Shown here one piece after another: positions 57,128 through 64,000 of a stretch of DNA of 64,000 bases. Positions within the stretch are counted from its first letter, which is position 1. Every line of letters begins with the position of its first letter. A model generated the notes under the pieces. It did no database searches. It was not told the DNA's origin and worked only from the letters and a program-made list of their open reading frames with translations. The position numbers and the translations under genes are program-made. Source of the DNA: an uncultured Saprospiraceae bacterium (GTDB taxonomy: Bacteria; Bacteroidota; Bacteroidia; Chitinophagales; Saprospiraceae); NCBI GenBank assembly GCA_943788055.1, contig CALSOU010000010.1, positions 89,805 to 153,804 on the forward strand. Direction: 5' to 3'.

Positions 57128-58111
57128 TTAATCGGTAATATAGGCGTACGCCAATTGCAGTAATTCTCTCTTCTGCTCAAGGTCAAGACTAAGAGGCAAT
57201 TGTGCTAGACCTAAAATTCTTCTCATAATTTCTATTCCTGCGCATTTTTCAGTCAGTTCAATATCTAAAGATGAACGAGACATGTAACTAGCCAAGGCAT
57301 GATCCAAGATTTCTTCAGATTGGTTTGCTAGCATTAGGTGAGCAATTGTGACCCCAACTTCAAATTCGGGAAATCCGAAAAAGCAAAACTCAGGATCAAT
57401 AATCTGAATACCATGTTTTGTTTTCAACCAACTTCCAGGAAAATAGTCACCATGAAGTAAAGTGTTGCCGTCAGCTAAATAAAGCTTACCAATTTTTTCA
57501 ACTTCAGTTTTAAGTAATTCATCAGCACGATAAGGTTTAGCTATTGCCTCAAGACCTTCGTGAATATCATCTAAATTCAGCCCATTGTCATCGATAAAAG
57601 GATAAACGAAAATATGCTTATGATTTAATTTTCGCATATCATGGTTTCTTATCACATATTCGGACGTATCAGAGGTATACTCTTTGTGCAACGTAGCTAC
57701 AAATTGCATTACTTTGCTCAGGTCTTTCTCATCAATTTCTTGGTCCTTTTTATAGAGATATGTAAAATCTGTTCCAGCTCCTAAATCAGCCATGATCATA
57801 ATGTTCTCTTCCTTATCCACATGGAAAACGCGCGGAACCATAGACCTCAATTTGTTACTTGACTTAAGCAAGGTATAAAACTCCGCTTCTCTTTGACATC
57901 GATCTGCTGGCGCCGCAACCTGAGGGTATTTCTCCACATAATCTCTACTCTGCTTTACTATAAAGCTTCGAATATTTGTATTTACCCTTATTGTAAAATT
58001 CATATTTCCAGCACCAGGAATACTGACTTTTGTAACTTCTTCGCCTTCTTGAAGAAATCCGATTTTCGCTAAATACTCTGATACTTGCTTTGCTTCTGTT
58101 GTAAGTTTCAT
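57128..58111 (-). CDS. Methylthioribose-kinase-like phosphotransferase
   Basis: 327-residue cytosolic APH-fold kinase. Nucleotide loop GAGNMNFTIRV (33-43), Lys53 in IVKQSRDYVEKYP, catalytic HGDYFPGSW (His220, Asp222), and DPEFCFFGFPEF (Asp239, Glu241) in place of the usual DFG. The DPE motif and the motif order match 5-methylthioribose kinase (MtnK), although MtnK is about 400 residues, so this is a shorter relative. It would phosphorylate a sugar or related alcohol, probably a product of the adjacent nucleoside hydrolase (33 bases upstream). No mtnA/mtnB-type genes are present. Confidence 0.82.
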   Translation of the reverse strand: MKLTTEAKQVSEYLAKIGFLQEGEEVTKVSIPGAGNMNFTIRVNTNIRSFIVKQSRDYVEKYPQVAAPADRCQREAEFYTLLKSSNKLRSMVPRVFHVDKEENIMIMADLGAGTDFTYLYKKDQEIDEKDLSKVMQFVATLHKEYTSDTSEYVIRNHDMRKLNHKHIFVYPFIDDNGLNLDDIHEGLEAIAKPYRADELLKTEVEKIGKLYLADGNTLLHGDYFPGSWLKTKHGIQIIDPEFCFFGFPEFEVGVTIAHLMLANQSEEILDHALASYMSRSSLDIELTEKCAGIEIMRRILGLAQLPLSLDLEQKRELLQLAYAYITD

Positions 58112-58144
58112 TTTATCTTTTATTTTGTCTTATTCTGATGAATT

Positions 58145-59059
58145 CTATTTGAAAGTACCAATCAATTTTTCGTGAAATCCCTGCACAACGTCATAGCAAT
58201 ATTTGACTGGGTAAACCCCTGAATCATCGCACAGTAGGTAGTTTTTGAACACGGTCTTATCATTATCTGGTACAGTATCATTCTCATGTATTTCCAATCT
58301 CGCCAAGAGAGGCTCAGAAATAATATCCTCGGGAGCAATCAAATAATGACTGGCAAGCACGTCAAATGGATTGAAGCCATCTGCTCCTGCTTGCTTCCAT
58401 TGTTCCAGCCAAGCGATTGAGTGATTTGCGATCCACTTGCTCCCTTCACTACGTTTTGAAAGCTGTTCCAAGTGATTATCTGTGATCCAAACCTTACTTG
58501 ATATCTCAAATGGACACAAAGTCAGTGCGACTTCAGCTTCAAACATCACTCGAAAAGCATCATTATCTAGATCAAAATTCAAATCTCTCGCTCTTGCACC
58601 TTGCGTTCCAATTGCAAAATAATCTGTTGACTTTCTGCGGCCAGCTACAAGGACAACTTCCTCGATTTGACTAGCTAATTCTGGATAAAGCAGGATCAAA
58701 AGACCAACGTTAGTCGCTGGACCTATCGCCATTATAGTCAATTTCTCAACTTTTAGTGCGCTTGCTAGAGCTTCTACCGCATCATTGGTAACAACATGTT
58801 CTAGATTAATCGCTTCCCCTGCGCCTTTATAAACTAGAATTTCGTAGCGAGCGAAATCTGTCGCCATCTCCTTGCATAATCTATATGCGTCATCAATTCT
58901 AGTATTTCCAAAAACAGCACTAATTCCACGAATTGTGACCGCATCAGAATGCATCAATTGAAAAATCGCGTATCCATCATCTACATCGCTATAACCTGGA
59001 CGTGTGTAACGTTTCATACCAGCTGATAGGTCAGTGTCAATCCATACTTGCTTGTTCAT
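58145..59059 (-). CDS. Nucleoside hydrolase (IU-NH family), divergent N-terminal motif
   Basis: 304 residues, no signal peptide, so cytosolic. The calcium-binding aspartate cluster is spread out: DTDLSAGMKRY, then a 14-residue insertion to SDVDDGYA, where the family normally has one continuous DTDxGxDD. Other family marks are IMAIGPATNVGLL, VLVAGRRKSTDYF, LNFDLDNDAFRVMF and a C-terminal GFNPFDVLAS in place of the usual His-Asp-Pro motif. It would cleave a nucleoside to base and sugar; substrate preference is uncertain and may be unusual. It sits between the ABC ATPase and the kinase in the operon. Confidence 0.85.
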   Translation of the reverse strand: MNKQVWIDTDLSAGMKRYTRPGYSDVDDGYAIFQLMHSDAVTIRGISAVFGNTRIDDAYRLCKEMATDFARYEILVYKGAGEAINLEHVVTNDAVEALASALKVEKLTIMAIGPATNVGLLILLYPELASQIEEVVLVAGRRKSTDYFAIGTQGARARDLNFDLDNDAFRVMFEAEVALTLCPFEISSKVWITDNHLEQLSKRSEGSKWIANHSIAWLEQWKQAGADGFNPFDVLASHYLIAPEDIISEPLLARLEIHENDTVPDNDKTVFKNYLLCDDSGVYPVKYCYDVVQGFHEKLIGTFK

Positions 59060-59126
59060 TATATATCTTTTTCTTAAGATTATTCCTTTAAATAAATCGG
59101 TCTGTGGTTTCGTTATGGTTAAAAAA

Positions 59127-59864
59127 CTAGTCCGACTTGTTGGACGTGAGTCCTCCCCAAAAATCTATTTCATTGGCAACGCCCGTATCCGGATCCGCCA
59201 AAAATGCTTGTTGTGATTTATAAATCTTAAGCCGTCCTTCCCTCATCAATCCAATTTCGTCTCCCATCAAGATAGCCTCCTTCATATCATGTGTCACAAA
59301 CAAAGAAGTGATCTTGTAGGTAGCAGACAAATCTGTAAAAAGCAGCTGCATATCTTTTCTAGTTCCTGCGTCAAGACTACCGAAGGGCTCGTCCAATAAC
59401 AGAAGCAAGGGATTAGTAATAATTGCTCTTCCAAAAGAGACTCGTTGTCTTTGCCCTCCTGAAATAGCTTCTGGCATTTTATCGGCATGGCCTTCTAGCT
59501 GAAGTTCTGCGATCATTCTACGAACCTCTTTATCTATGAATGACTTATCCATTCTTTTAATTCGTAAACCAAAAGCAATGTTCTCGTATACTGACAAGTG
59601 AGGAAACAAAAGATCTTCTTGATAGAGGTATACAATTCCCCTCTTGGCTGGTGGTACCGAATTCATCATTGTTCCACCCACCTTTATTGACCCCTCATCT
59701 GGTGATTCGAGACCTGCAATCATTTTTAGCATAGTTGTTTTACCGCAACCTGATTTACCCAGAATACTGAGTGTTTTACCCGCTTCAAGATCTATATCTA
59801 ACTGCTTGACAATTTCCTGATTGCCAAAACTTTTGCCCACTTTCTTAATCTCTAGAAAACTCAT
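59127..59864 (-). CDS. ABC transporter ATP-binding protein (YnjD-like)
   Basis: 245 residues with Walker A GKSGCGKT (36-43), Q-loop Gln82 (YQEDLLFP), signature SGGQRQR (from 135), Walker B LLLLLDEP (Asp158, Glu159) and H-loop His192. It powers the two permeases upstream; its ATG overlaps the preceding permease stop (ATGA-type, four bases). The closest visible resemblance is to YnjD and the iron/thiamine/polyamine importer ATPases. Confidence 0.93.
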   Translation of the reverse strand: MSFLEIKKVGKSFGNQEIVKQLDIDLEAGKTLSILGKSGCGKTTMLKMIAGLESPDEGSIKVGGTMMNSVPPAKRGIVYLYQEDLLFPHLSVYENIAFGLRIKRMDKSFIDKEVRRMIAELQLEGHADKMPEAISGGQRQRVSFGRAIITNPLLLLLDEPFGSLDAGTRKDMQLLFTDLSATYKITSLFVTHDMKEAILMGDEIGLMREGRLKIYKSQQAFLADPDTGVANEIDFWGGLTSNKSD

Positions 59865-60634
59865 AGAATTTTGTTGAATACGTATCTTTTGTTGACATAA
59901 ATAAATATGACAGGTGGTAACATCAGCAAACAGCAGCTCATCGCACCATAGTAAAAATTTGATTCCTTTATAAATAAAAAGACCTGTATAGTCAGCGTCT
60001 GAACCTTCCCTACTCCAATTATTGAACTTAAGCCAAATTCAAACCAGGAGATCAGAAAGGTTTGAAAAAAACAGATAAGTATCAGATTCTTTGAAAGTGG
60101 AAATAGAACTTTTGTGAATTTTTGGACGAGGCTTCCGCGCAAAGTCGCGACAAGATTTTCATAATCCTTGGTCTTCTCAGTCCAAAATGGACTAAAAAAT
60201 ATCATCGCATAAGGGAAGGCAATAAAGAACTGAGCCAAAATAACTCCGAAAGTAGTCCCAAGAATACCAAGTCTTAAAAAATAGTAGCTCAGGCAGGCTC
60301 CAAAAACTACTGGAGCGAGTACATATGGAAAATAGCTAATGATTGTCCATAAATTTTTCTTCTTGTTGTAGTTTACAATTCTGCTCAGCAAGAACCCACA
60401 TAGAGTGGAGCTCAGCGCCACTAGTAGGGAGATAAAGAGTGACAAAAAGAAGCTTTTGACAAGGCCTGTTTCTCCTCCTAAGACTGCTGCCCAATTCTTT
60501 AAGCCGATATAATTTGGAAGTATACTAGGAAATCTCCAATCAGCCGATAATGACAAGACTAGCAGGTAAAGGAAAGGAAACAATACCCAAATGGCATAGG
60601 CTATCATTACAATTGAATTGGACGATCTACGCAT
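59861..60634 (-). CDS. ABC transporter permease (YnjC C-terminal-half-like)
   Basis: 257 residues from ATG 60634; the frame extends 13 codons further to a TTG. Six hydrophobic helices, with an EAA-type cytoplasmic loop (ENLVATLRGSLVQKFTKVLF) that contacts the ATPase. E. coli YnjC is one fused protein of both halves; here the halves are separate genes, overlapping by eight bases. Inner-membrane channel for the operon's substrate. Confidence 0.88.
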   Translation of the reverse strand: MRRSSNSIVMIAYAIWVLFPFLYLLVLSLSADWRFPSILPNYIGLKNWAAVLGGETGLVKSFFLSLFISLLVALSSTLCGFLLSRIVNYNKKKNLWTIISYFPYVLAPVVFGACLSYYFLRLGILGTTFGVILAQFFIAFPYAMIFFSPFWTEKTKDYENLVATLRGSLVQKFTKVLFPLSKNLILICFFQTFLISWFEFGLSSIIGVGKVQTLTIQVFLFIKESNFYYGAMSCCLLMLPPVIFIYVNKRYVFNKIL

Positions 60635-61484
60635 GTGATACTGTTTTTGAACGGTGGTATGAAAAGACCACAAGCGTTAATAAACTAATAAGTATGGTAT
60701 ACATCACTGCGACAACATAGCCCTCCGATATTTTTGTCAAGTCATATTGATTCAATTCCCTTACAACCATAACAGAGATCATTTGAGGACTTTCTTGACC
60801 GAGAATAAGTGGAATCTCATAAGCCCCCAGTAGAAAAATAAAATACAGTATAATAATCATCCTTGTCCGATGCAGTAAAATCGGAATCTTAATCTTAATG
60901 GCTATTTGTAGAGGGCTTGCGCCCAAAGAACTTGCTACATGAGCTAATTCGTCAAGACGTTCCTGCCGATACACGCTGATGAAGAGCAACAGAAAAAATG
61001 GCATCACAACACTGACAAAGGCTACGATAATCCCGATAGCAAGAGAATCATTTACCAAGCTAGGAAAAGATTGCAGTTGATCTATTAAACCAATAGAGTA
61101 TGCCAGTCTAGAAATCCAGCCAGCTTCACTTAGAATCTGAATCAGAAAAAAGGCAACCACAATTCCTGGCATACATAATGGTAGGTAGCTCACAAATGAC
61201 ATGAACGGTTTCTCTAGCTTACTGACATACTTAATTGCAATCAGCATCGCAATGCCAACTGAAAAAACTACTGAAAGTATCGAAATTACAATACTATAGA
61301 GCATAGATTGCACAAAAGTATCTTCAACTAAAACTTGCTGCCAAAATTTAGTCGTAAAACCATCATTTGCAATACCCACTATTCCAAAACTGTAAAGCAA
61401 GGCATACACTAAAGCTAGACCGAAAGGCAGCAAACCAATCAATAGAAATAAAGCTAAACCGATATATCTAGATTTACTTTTCAA
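60627..61484 (-). CDS. ABC transporter permease (YnjC N-terminal-half-like)
   Basis: 285 residues, six helices, with the conserved EAA loop (VASSLGASPLQIAIKIKIPI). It begins at TTG 61484, overlapping the binding-protein stop by 11 bases; no ATG precedes the first transmembrane helix (YIGLALFLLIGLLPFGLALV), so TTG is the likely start. It pairs with the next permease to form the channel. Confidence 0.88.
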   Translation of the reverse strand: MKSKSRYIGLALFLLIGLLPFGLALVYALLYSFGIVGIANDGFTTKFWQQVLVEDTFVQSMLYSIVISILSVVFSVGIAMLIAIKYVSKLEKPFMSFVSYLPLCMPGIVVAFFLIQILSEAGWISRLAYSIGLIDQLQSFPSLVNDSLAIGIIVAFVSVVMPFFLLLFISVYRQERLDELAHVASSLGASPLQIAIKIKIPILLHRTRMIIILYFIFLLGAYEIPLILGQESPQMISVMVVRELNQYDLTKISEGYVVAVMYTILISLLTLVVFSYHRSKTVSHA

Positions 61485-62688
61485 TTACTTCCTTTCTAAA
61501 ATCTTCATAAAGTCGAATCATATATTGTGGGTCAGGCTCTTGTATAGCATATGCTGCAAGTTCCTCTATAGTTGCTCCATATTTCCTCTTTTCACGATTT
61601 TCAAACTTCACTTTCCAGTCATCGCTTAGTTTATCTATATCCAATACTGTATTCGCGTCCATCCCTGATGGATCAATTTTACGCAACTGTGCTTCGGGCG
61701 AAATCATGTAGTTAATCACGACCATTGCACCGGCCTTATTGGATGCATTATAATGAATACCCAAATAATTTGAATTTCTAATTGTTCCATTTTTCCAAGG
61801 GTAAACTCTGGTCGTATTTGGGAACAATCCTTGACGGATTTTATCGTCAATTGACCCTTCACCAAAACCATAACACAAACTAAGTTCTCCATTGGCGTAA
61901 AGCTGATCCATCTTTGTTTGTTCTTTTGGAAAAGTCTCCCCTTCCTTCCAAAAATTCTTTTTGTTTCTATTAATCCACTTCCACAACTGACCAGATAGTC
62001 GATTATACTTTTGCTCATCAAAGGCTCCATTTAAACCATCTTTATCTCCACTGATCTCAGCAAAAAAACTCTTGAGCAAAGTCATACCAGAAAAATCATT
62101 ACTTATTGTAAACTGACCTGGATTTTCAGCAATCCAAACCTCTAGATCAGATAGATTTGCAGGTGGGTTCGGCGTTTTCTTTAAGTCGTGAACCATGGCA
62201 AACTGTGTAATACTCCAGGGACACTCCATGTAGTTTATAGGCTGCTGAAAATCTATACTGATGTGAGGATTCTCAAAATCAATTAATTGTGAATTTGGCA
62301 ACGACTCTACGAATGGGCCCCACAAGCCTTTAATCTGTCTTAATTGAAAAAATGTCTCTCCATTAATCCACGACATATCTACTTGTCCTGAATTTGATCC
62401 AGCTTGCTTTTCACTCATTACCAATTGAACTATTTCGGGTCCTTGACCACCAACGAGCTTCAATTCAATATCATAAAGTTCTTTGACTTTTGGGATTAAA
62501 AAATCATTCATGTAACTATTGATGGCGGGACTACCCTGCCACATCATAAAGTGCACCGTACTTCCTTTTGCCTGCAGCTCAATTTCCTTCCAATCAGTCG
62601 CTAAAAGATCAATATTTTGCACAGCTTTCTCGCGCTTACAGGCACTCAGAGATAGCAAGAGCAGCACGAAACCGACAAAACGAAGCAT
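61474..62688 (-). CDS. ABC transporter substrate-binding lipoprotein (YnjB-like)
   Basis: 404 residues from ATG 62688 (a TTG lies three codons upstream). Lipobox LSAC (Cys17), then a two-lobed extracellular solute-binding fold: VHFMMWQGSPAINSYMNDFL, LKLVGGQGPEIVQLVMSEK, GQVDMSWINGETFFQLRQ and CPWSITQFAMVHD. This opening and the order of segments resemble E. coli YnjB (COG4134), whose ligand is not established. First gene of the eight-gene operon; it captures the substrate in the periplasm after SusCD transport. Confidence 0.9.
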   Translation of the reverse strand: MLRFVGFVLLLLSLSACKREKAVQNIDLLATDWKEIELQAKGSTVHFMMWQGSPAINSYMNDFLIPKVKELYDIELKLVGGQGPEIVQLVMSEKQAGSNSGQVDMSWINGETFFQLRQIKGLWGPFVESLPNSQLIDFENPHISIDFQQPINYMECPWSITQFAMVHDLKKTPNPPANLSDLEVWIAENPGQFTISNDFSGMTLLKSFFAEISGDKDGLNGAFDEQKYNRLSGQLWKWINRNKKNFWKEGETFPKEQTKMDQLYANGELSLCYGFGEGSIDDKIRQGLFPNTTRVYPWKNGTIRNSNYLGIHYNASNKAGAMVVINYMISPEAQLRKIDPSGMDANTVLDIDKLSDDWKVKFENREKRKYGATIEELAAYAIQEPDPQYMIRLYEDFRKEVIEK

Positions 62689-62754
62689 AGAATGCAATTT
62701 TTGTTAATTGAAGCAGCAAAAGCCTAATTAGCCTTCGCCTAATATTAATTACGA

Positions 62755-62795
62755 GAAAAAGATCAAGTTGGATCTAGAAGAAGTAAAACTTGATC
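62755..62795 (-). terminator. Terminator upstream of the ABC operon
   Basis: GATCAAGTT (62761-62769) and AACTTGATC (62787-62795) pair perfectly; on the minus strand the stem is followed by TTTTTCTCG. It ends the transcript of the glycosyltransferase-like gene, leaving the operon to start in the 65 bases before 62688. Confidence 0.75.
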
Positions 62796-62824
62796 AAACA
62801 AAATAGATTATGGAGGAAAACATG

Positions 62825-63547
62825 CTATATAGCTGGTGGGCCTCTAAGTCCCAAATAGGAATATTGGAACCTATTTGAATCCATATTTTTGTCTTCGTGG
62901 ATTGCTTGAAAGAACAAGCCCAAAAGCTCAATAATAATAGATATAGTAAGCAATAAATTACATGACTCGAGCCCTTTGAGTAGTCTCATAAAGTCTCTCC
63001 GTGAATTCAAATCAACCTTTGATTCAAGCAGATACAATGCCACAGAACTTTCAGCTATAAGATATTGTGAAAGATCATCCTGAAGGTTCCCAGTTTGCCA
63101 AGATAGTTGTGAGAACTTTTGGTAGTCAAACTGATCTCTATGCATTCCAATTAAATAAGCACCTCTGCGGAAAGAAGGACCCAAAACTGGAACTCCTTGT
63201 GTTAGCTTTTCTGCGATATCCTTCCAATGGATGTCCCTGATATCAAGACAATCGTTTCCGACTGTGATGATACTTTCAAAGCCTTTAGCAAACAAATCCT
63301 GCATTGCGTTTGCAAGTCGCTCGCCAAAAGTTGACCCAATCTGAATCTCTTCATGATAATGATATACTGGCAAGCCCGAACTAGCTAGAACAGCCAATGT
63401 ATTGTTTATCAGATGTGTAGCTACTACAGCATTTTGTCTCTTCGATTGTAGCGGACTCCATTTCTTGTGCGCCACTTCTGATTTCGCGGAGCGGCTAAAG
63501 AATAAAATTGCTGTCTTGTTGTTGCTTATCACAGGGCGAAAATACAC
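62825..63547 (-). CDS. DUF2064/TIGR04282-type glycosyltransferase-like protein
   Basis: 240 residues. Core: ILFFSRSAKSEVAHKKW, GSTFGERLANAMQDLFAKGF, IITVGNDCLDI (the GxDxP-type nucleotide-sugar motif is changed to GNDC), GPSFRRGAYLIGM and LSWQTGNLQDDL, as in the DUF2064 group with a nucleotide-sugar transferase-like fold. The C-terminal 55 residues are an extra hydrophobic and basic tail. Start by GTG (63547, or 63532); no ATG is available near the N terminus. Substrate unknown. It follows the DoxX gene by 63 bases. Confidence 0.75.
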   Translation of the reverse strand: MYFRPVISNNKTAILFFSRSAKSEVAHKKWSPLQSKRQNAVVATHLINNTLAVLASSGLPVYHYHEEIQIGSTFGERLANAMQDLFAKGFESIITVGNDCLDIRDIHWKDIAEKLTQGVPVLGPSFRRGAYLIGMHRDQFDYQKFSQLSWQTGNLQDDLSQYLIAESSVALYLLESKVDLNSRRDFMRLLKGLESCNLLLTISIIIELLGLFFQAIHEDKNMDSNRFQYSYLGLRGPPAI

Positions 63548-63610
63548 TTTTTATCTTTTCGGAATCGACAAAAATGACTATTTGGTGCCTTCTGTCATCG
63601 ATAATCCTTT

Positions 63611-64000
63611 CTAATCTTCAGATGTTAACAAACCATCAGGTTTATCAAAAAAGGTTTCAGGATGTCGGAGAAAGGTTCCTAGCCATAGGACGCTCATTAG
63701 AAAGAACCCCGGTACCGGCTTACCGTTTAATGCCTGTTCCCCAACAATAATACCACCTATATAGGCGGTACACATTAAAATTCCAATCTTTCGAGTTGCT
63801 GGAATCCCGAGTAGAACTGCACATGTTAACTCCAAAATACCCAGTGCAATAGGATCTGTGAAATTAATCAAACGAATCGTATCAACAACAGTTTGCTCAC
63901 CAAGTAATTTACCAAAACTACTGCCCAGAAGACCTAAGACAACAAAGTAGATAAGAATATTGCCGGCAACACGAAAAACTAGTTTATCTAGAAATGCGAA
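63611..64000 (-). CDS. DoxX-family membrane protein, 5' end outside window
   Basis: The frame is open to the window end: FAFLDKLVFRVAGNILIYFV, then SSFGKLLGEQ and LINFTDPIALGILELTCAVLL, GIPATRKIGILMCTAYIGGI and VPGFFLMSVLWLGTFLRHPE. The four-helix pattern and the last two helices match DoxX-like quinol/thiosulfate oxidoreductase-associated proteins. The TTG at 63871 is internal, not a start. Function unassigned. Confidence 0.8.
   Translation of the reverse strand, partial: FAFLDKLVFRVAGNILIYFVVLGLLGSSFGKLLGEQTVVDTIRLINFTDPIALGILELTCAVLLGIPATRKIGILMCTAYIGGIIVGEQALNGKPVPGFFLMSVLWLGTFLRHPETFFDKPDGLLTSED

Noticed and set aside
59034-59216. Plus-strand 60-residue frame between the hydrolase and ATPase genes
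   Set aside because: Antisense to two well-supported genes and without homologous features.
62689-62824. Possible TPP or other riboswitch before the transporter operon
   Set aside because: No conserved thi-box or other riboswitch core seen; the visible hairpin is a terminator of the upstream gene.
1-64000. tRNA, rRNA, CRISPR, integrase or transposase genes
   Set aside because: Looked for T-loop/CCA patterns, spaced direct repeats and DDE/tyrosine recombinase motifs; none recognised by eye.

Overview
The window is one contiguous piece of an AT-rich genome from a member of the Bacteroidota, most likely a marine, light-exploiting, polymer-degrading lineage (Saprospiria- or Flavobacteriia-like). 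The evidence is several proteins with type IX secretion (T9SS) C-terminal sorting domains, a SusC/SusD pair, Bacteroidota-only families (DUF3667, DUF4252, DUF6909, YfhO-type), -7 promoter elements of the TAnnTTTG type, and a proton-pumping rhodopsin beside a retinal-forming Blh enzyme. No rRNA, tRNA, CRISPR array, prophage or transposase gene was recognised.

Layout. 1-6.5 kb: plus-strand run with the end of a dicarboxylate/glutamate symporter, a secreted BNR-repeat protein, a TlpA thioredoxin lipoprotein and an SDR oxidoreductase. 6.7-14.2 kb: DUF6909 protein, an ECF sigma factor with a broken membrane/beta-barrel partner, a polysaccharide flippase, cytidine deaminase and a broken LysM/RlpA-like protein. 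14.4-20.7 kb: KdsB, a CBS-domain cystathionine beta-synthase, an ECF sigma / anti-sigma / DUF4252 operon, an HtrA protease and PssA. 20.7-36.6 kb (mostly minus): AsmA-like protein, broken M1 peptidase with sorting domain, threonine aldolase, bifunctional nuclease, EtfAB, an exonuclease, FabH, a membrane MutS-like ATPase and a YfhO protein. 36.6-43.6 kb: a dispersed repeat, a decayed beta-barrel gene, cold shock protein, M1 peptidase, a DUF6580 membrane protein with cobalamin adenosyltransferase, then rhodopsin and Blh. 43.8-51.6 kb: laminarinase-like GH16, DUF3667 protein, shikimate kinase, M4 metalloprotease and a stop-interrupted isochorismatase-family gene. 52.4-62.7 kb: an eight-gene minus-strand operon. 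62.8-64 kb: a DUF2064 glycosyltransferase-like protein and a truncated DoxX gene.

The most interesting block is the eight-gene operon. It encodes a YnjB-like binding lipoprotein, two permeases, an ATPase, a nucleoside hydrolase, a methylthioribose-kinase-like phosphotransferase, and SusC and SusD. Read together it is a self-contained outer-membrane-to-cytoplasm route that would import a nucleoside-like molecule, cleave it and phosphorylate one product. The substrate cannot be read from the sequence; a methylthioadenosine- or deoxyadenosine-like nucleoside is a hypothesis.

Four genes are interrupted by single-base frameshifts (one of them twice) and one by a single in-frame stop; most frameshifts lie in short homopolymers. 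Either sequence error or real decay could explain this, and the annotation marks each one.
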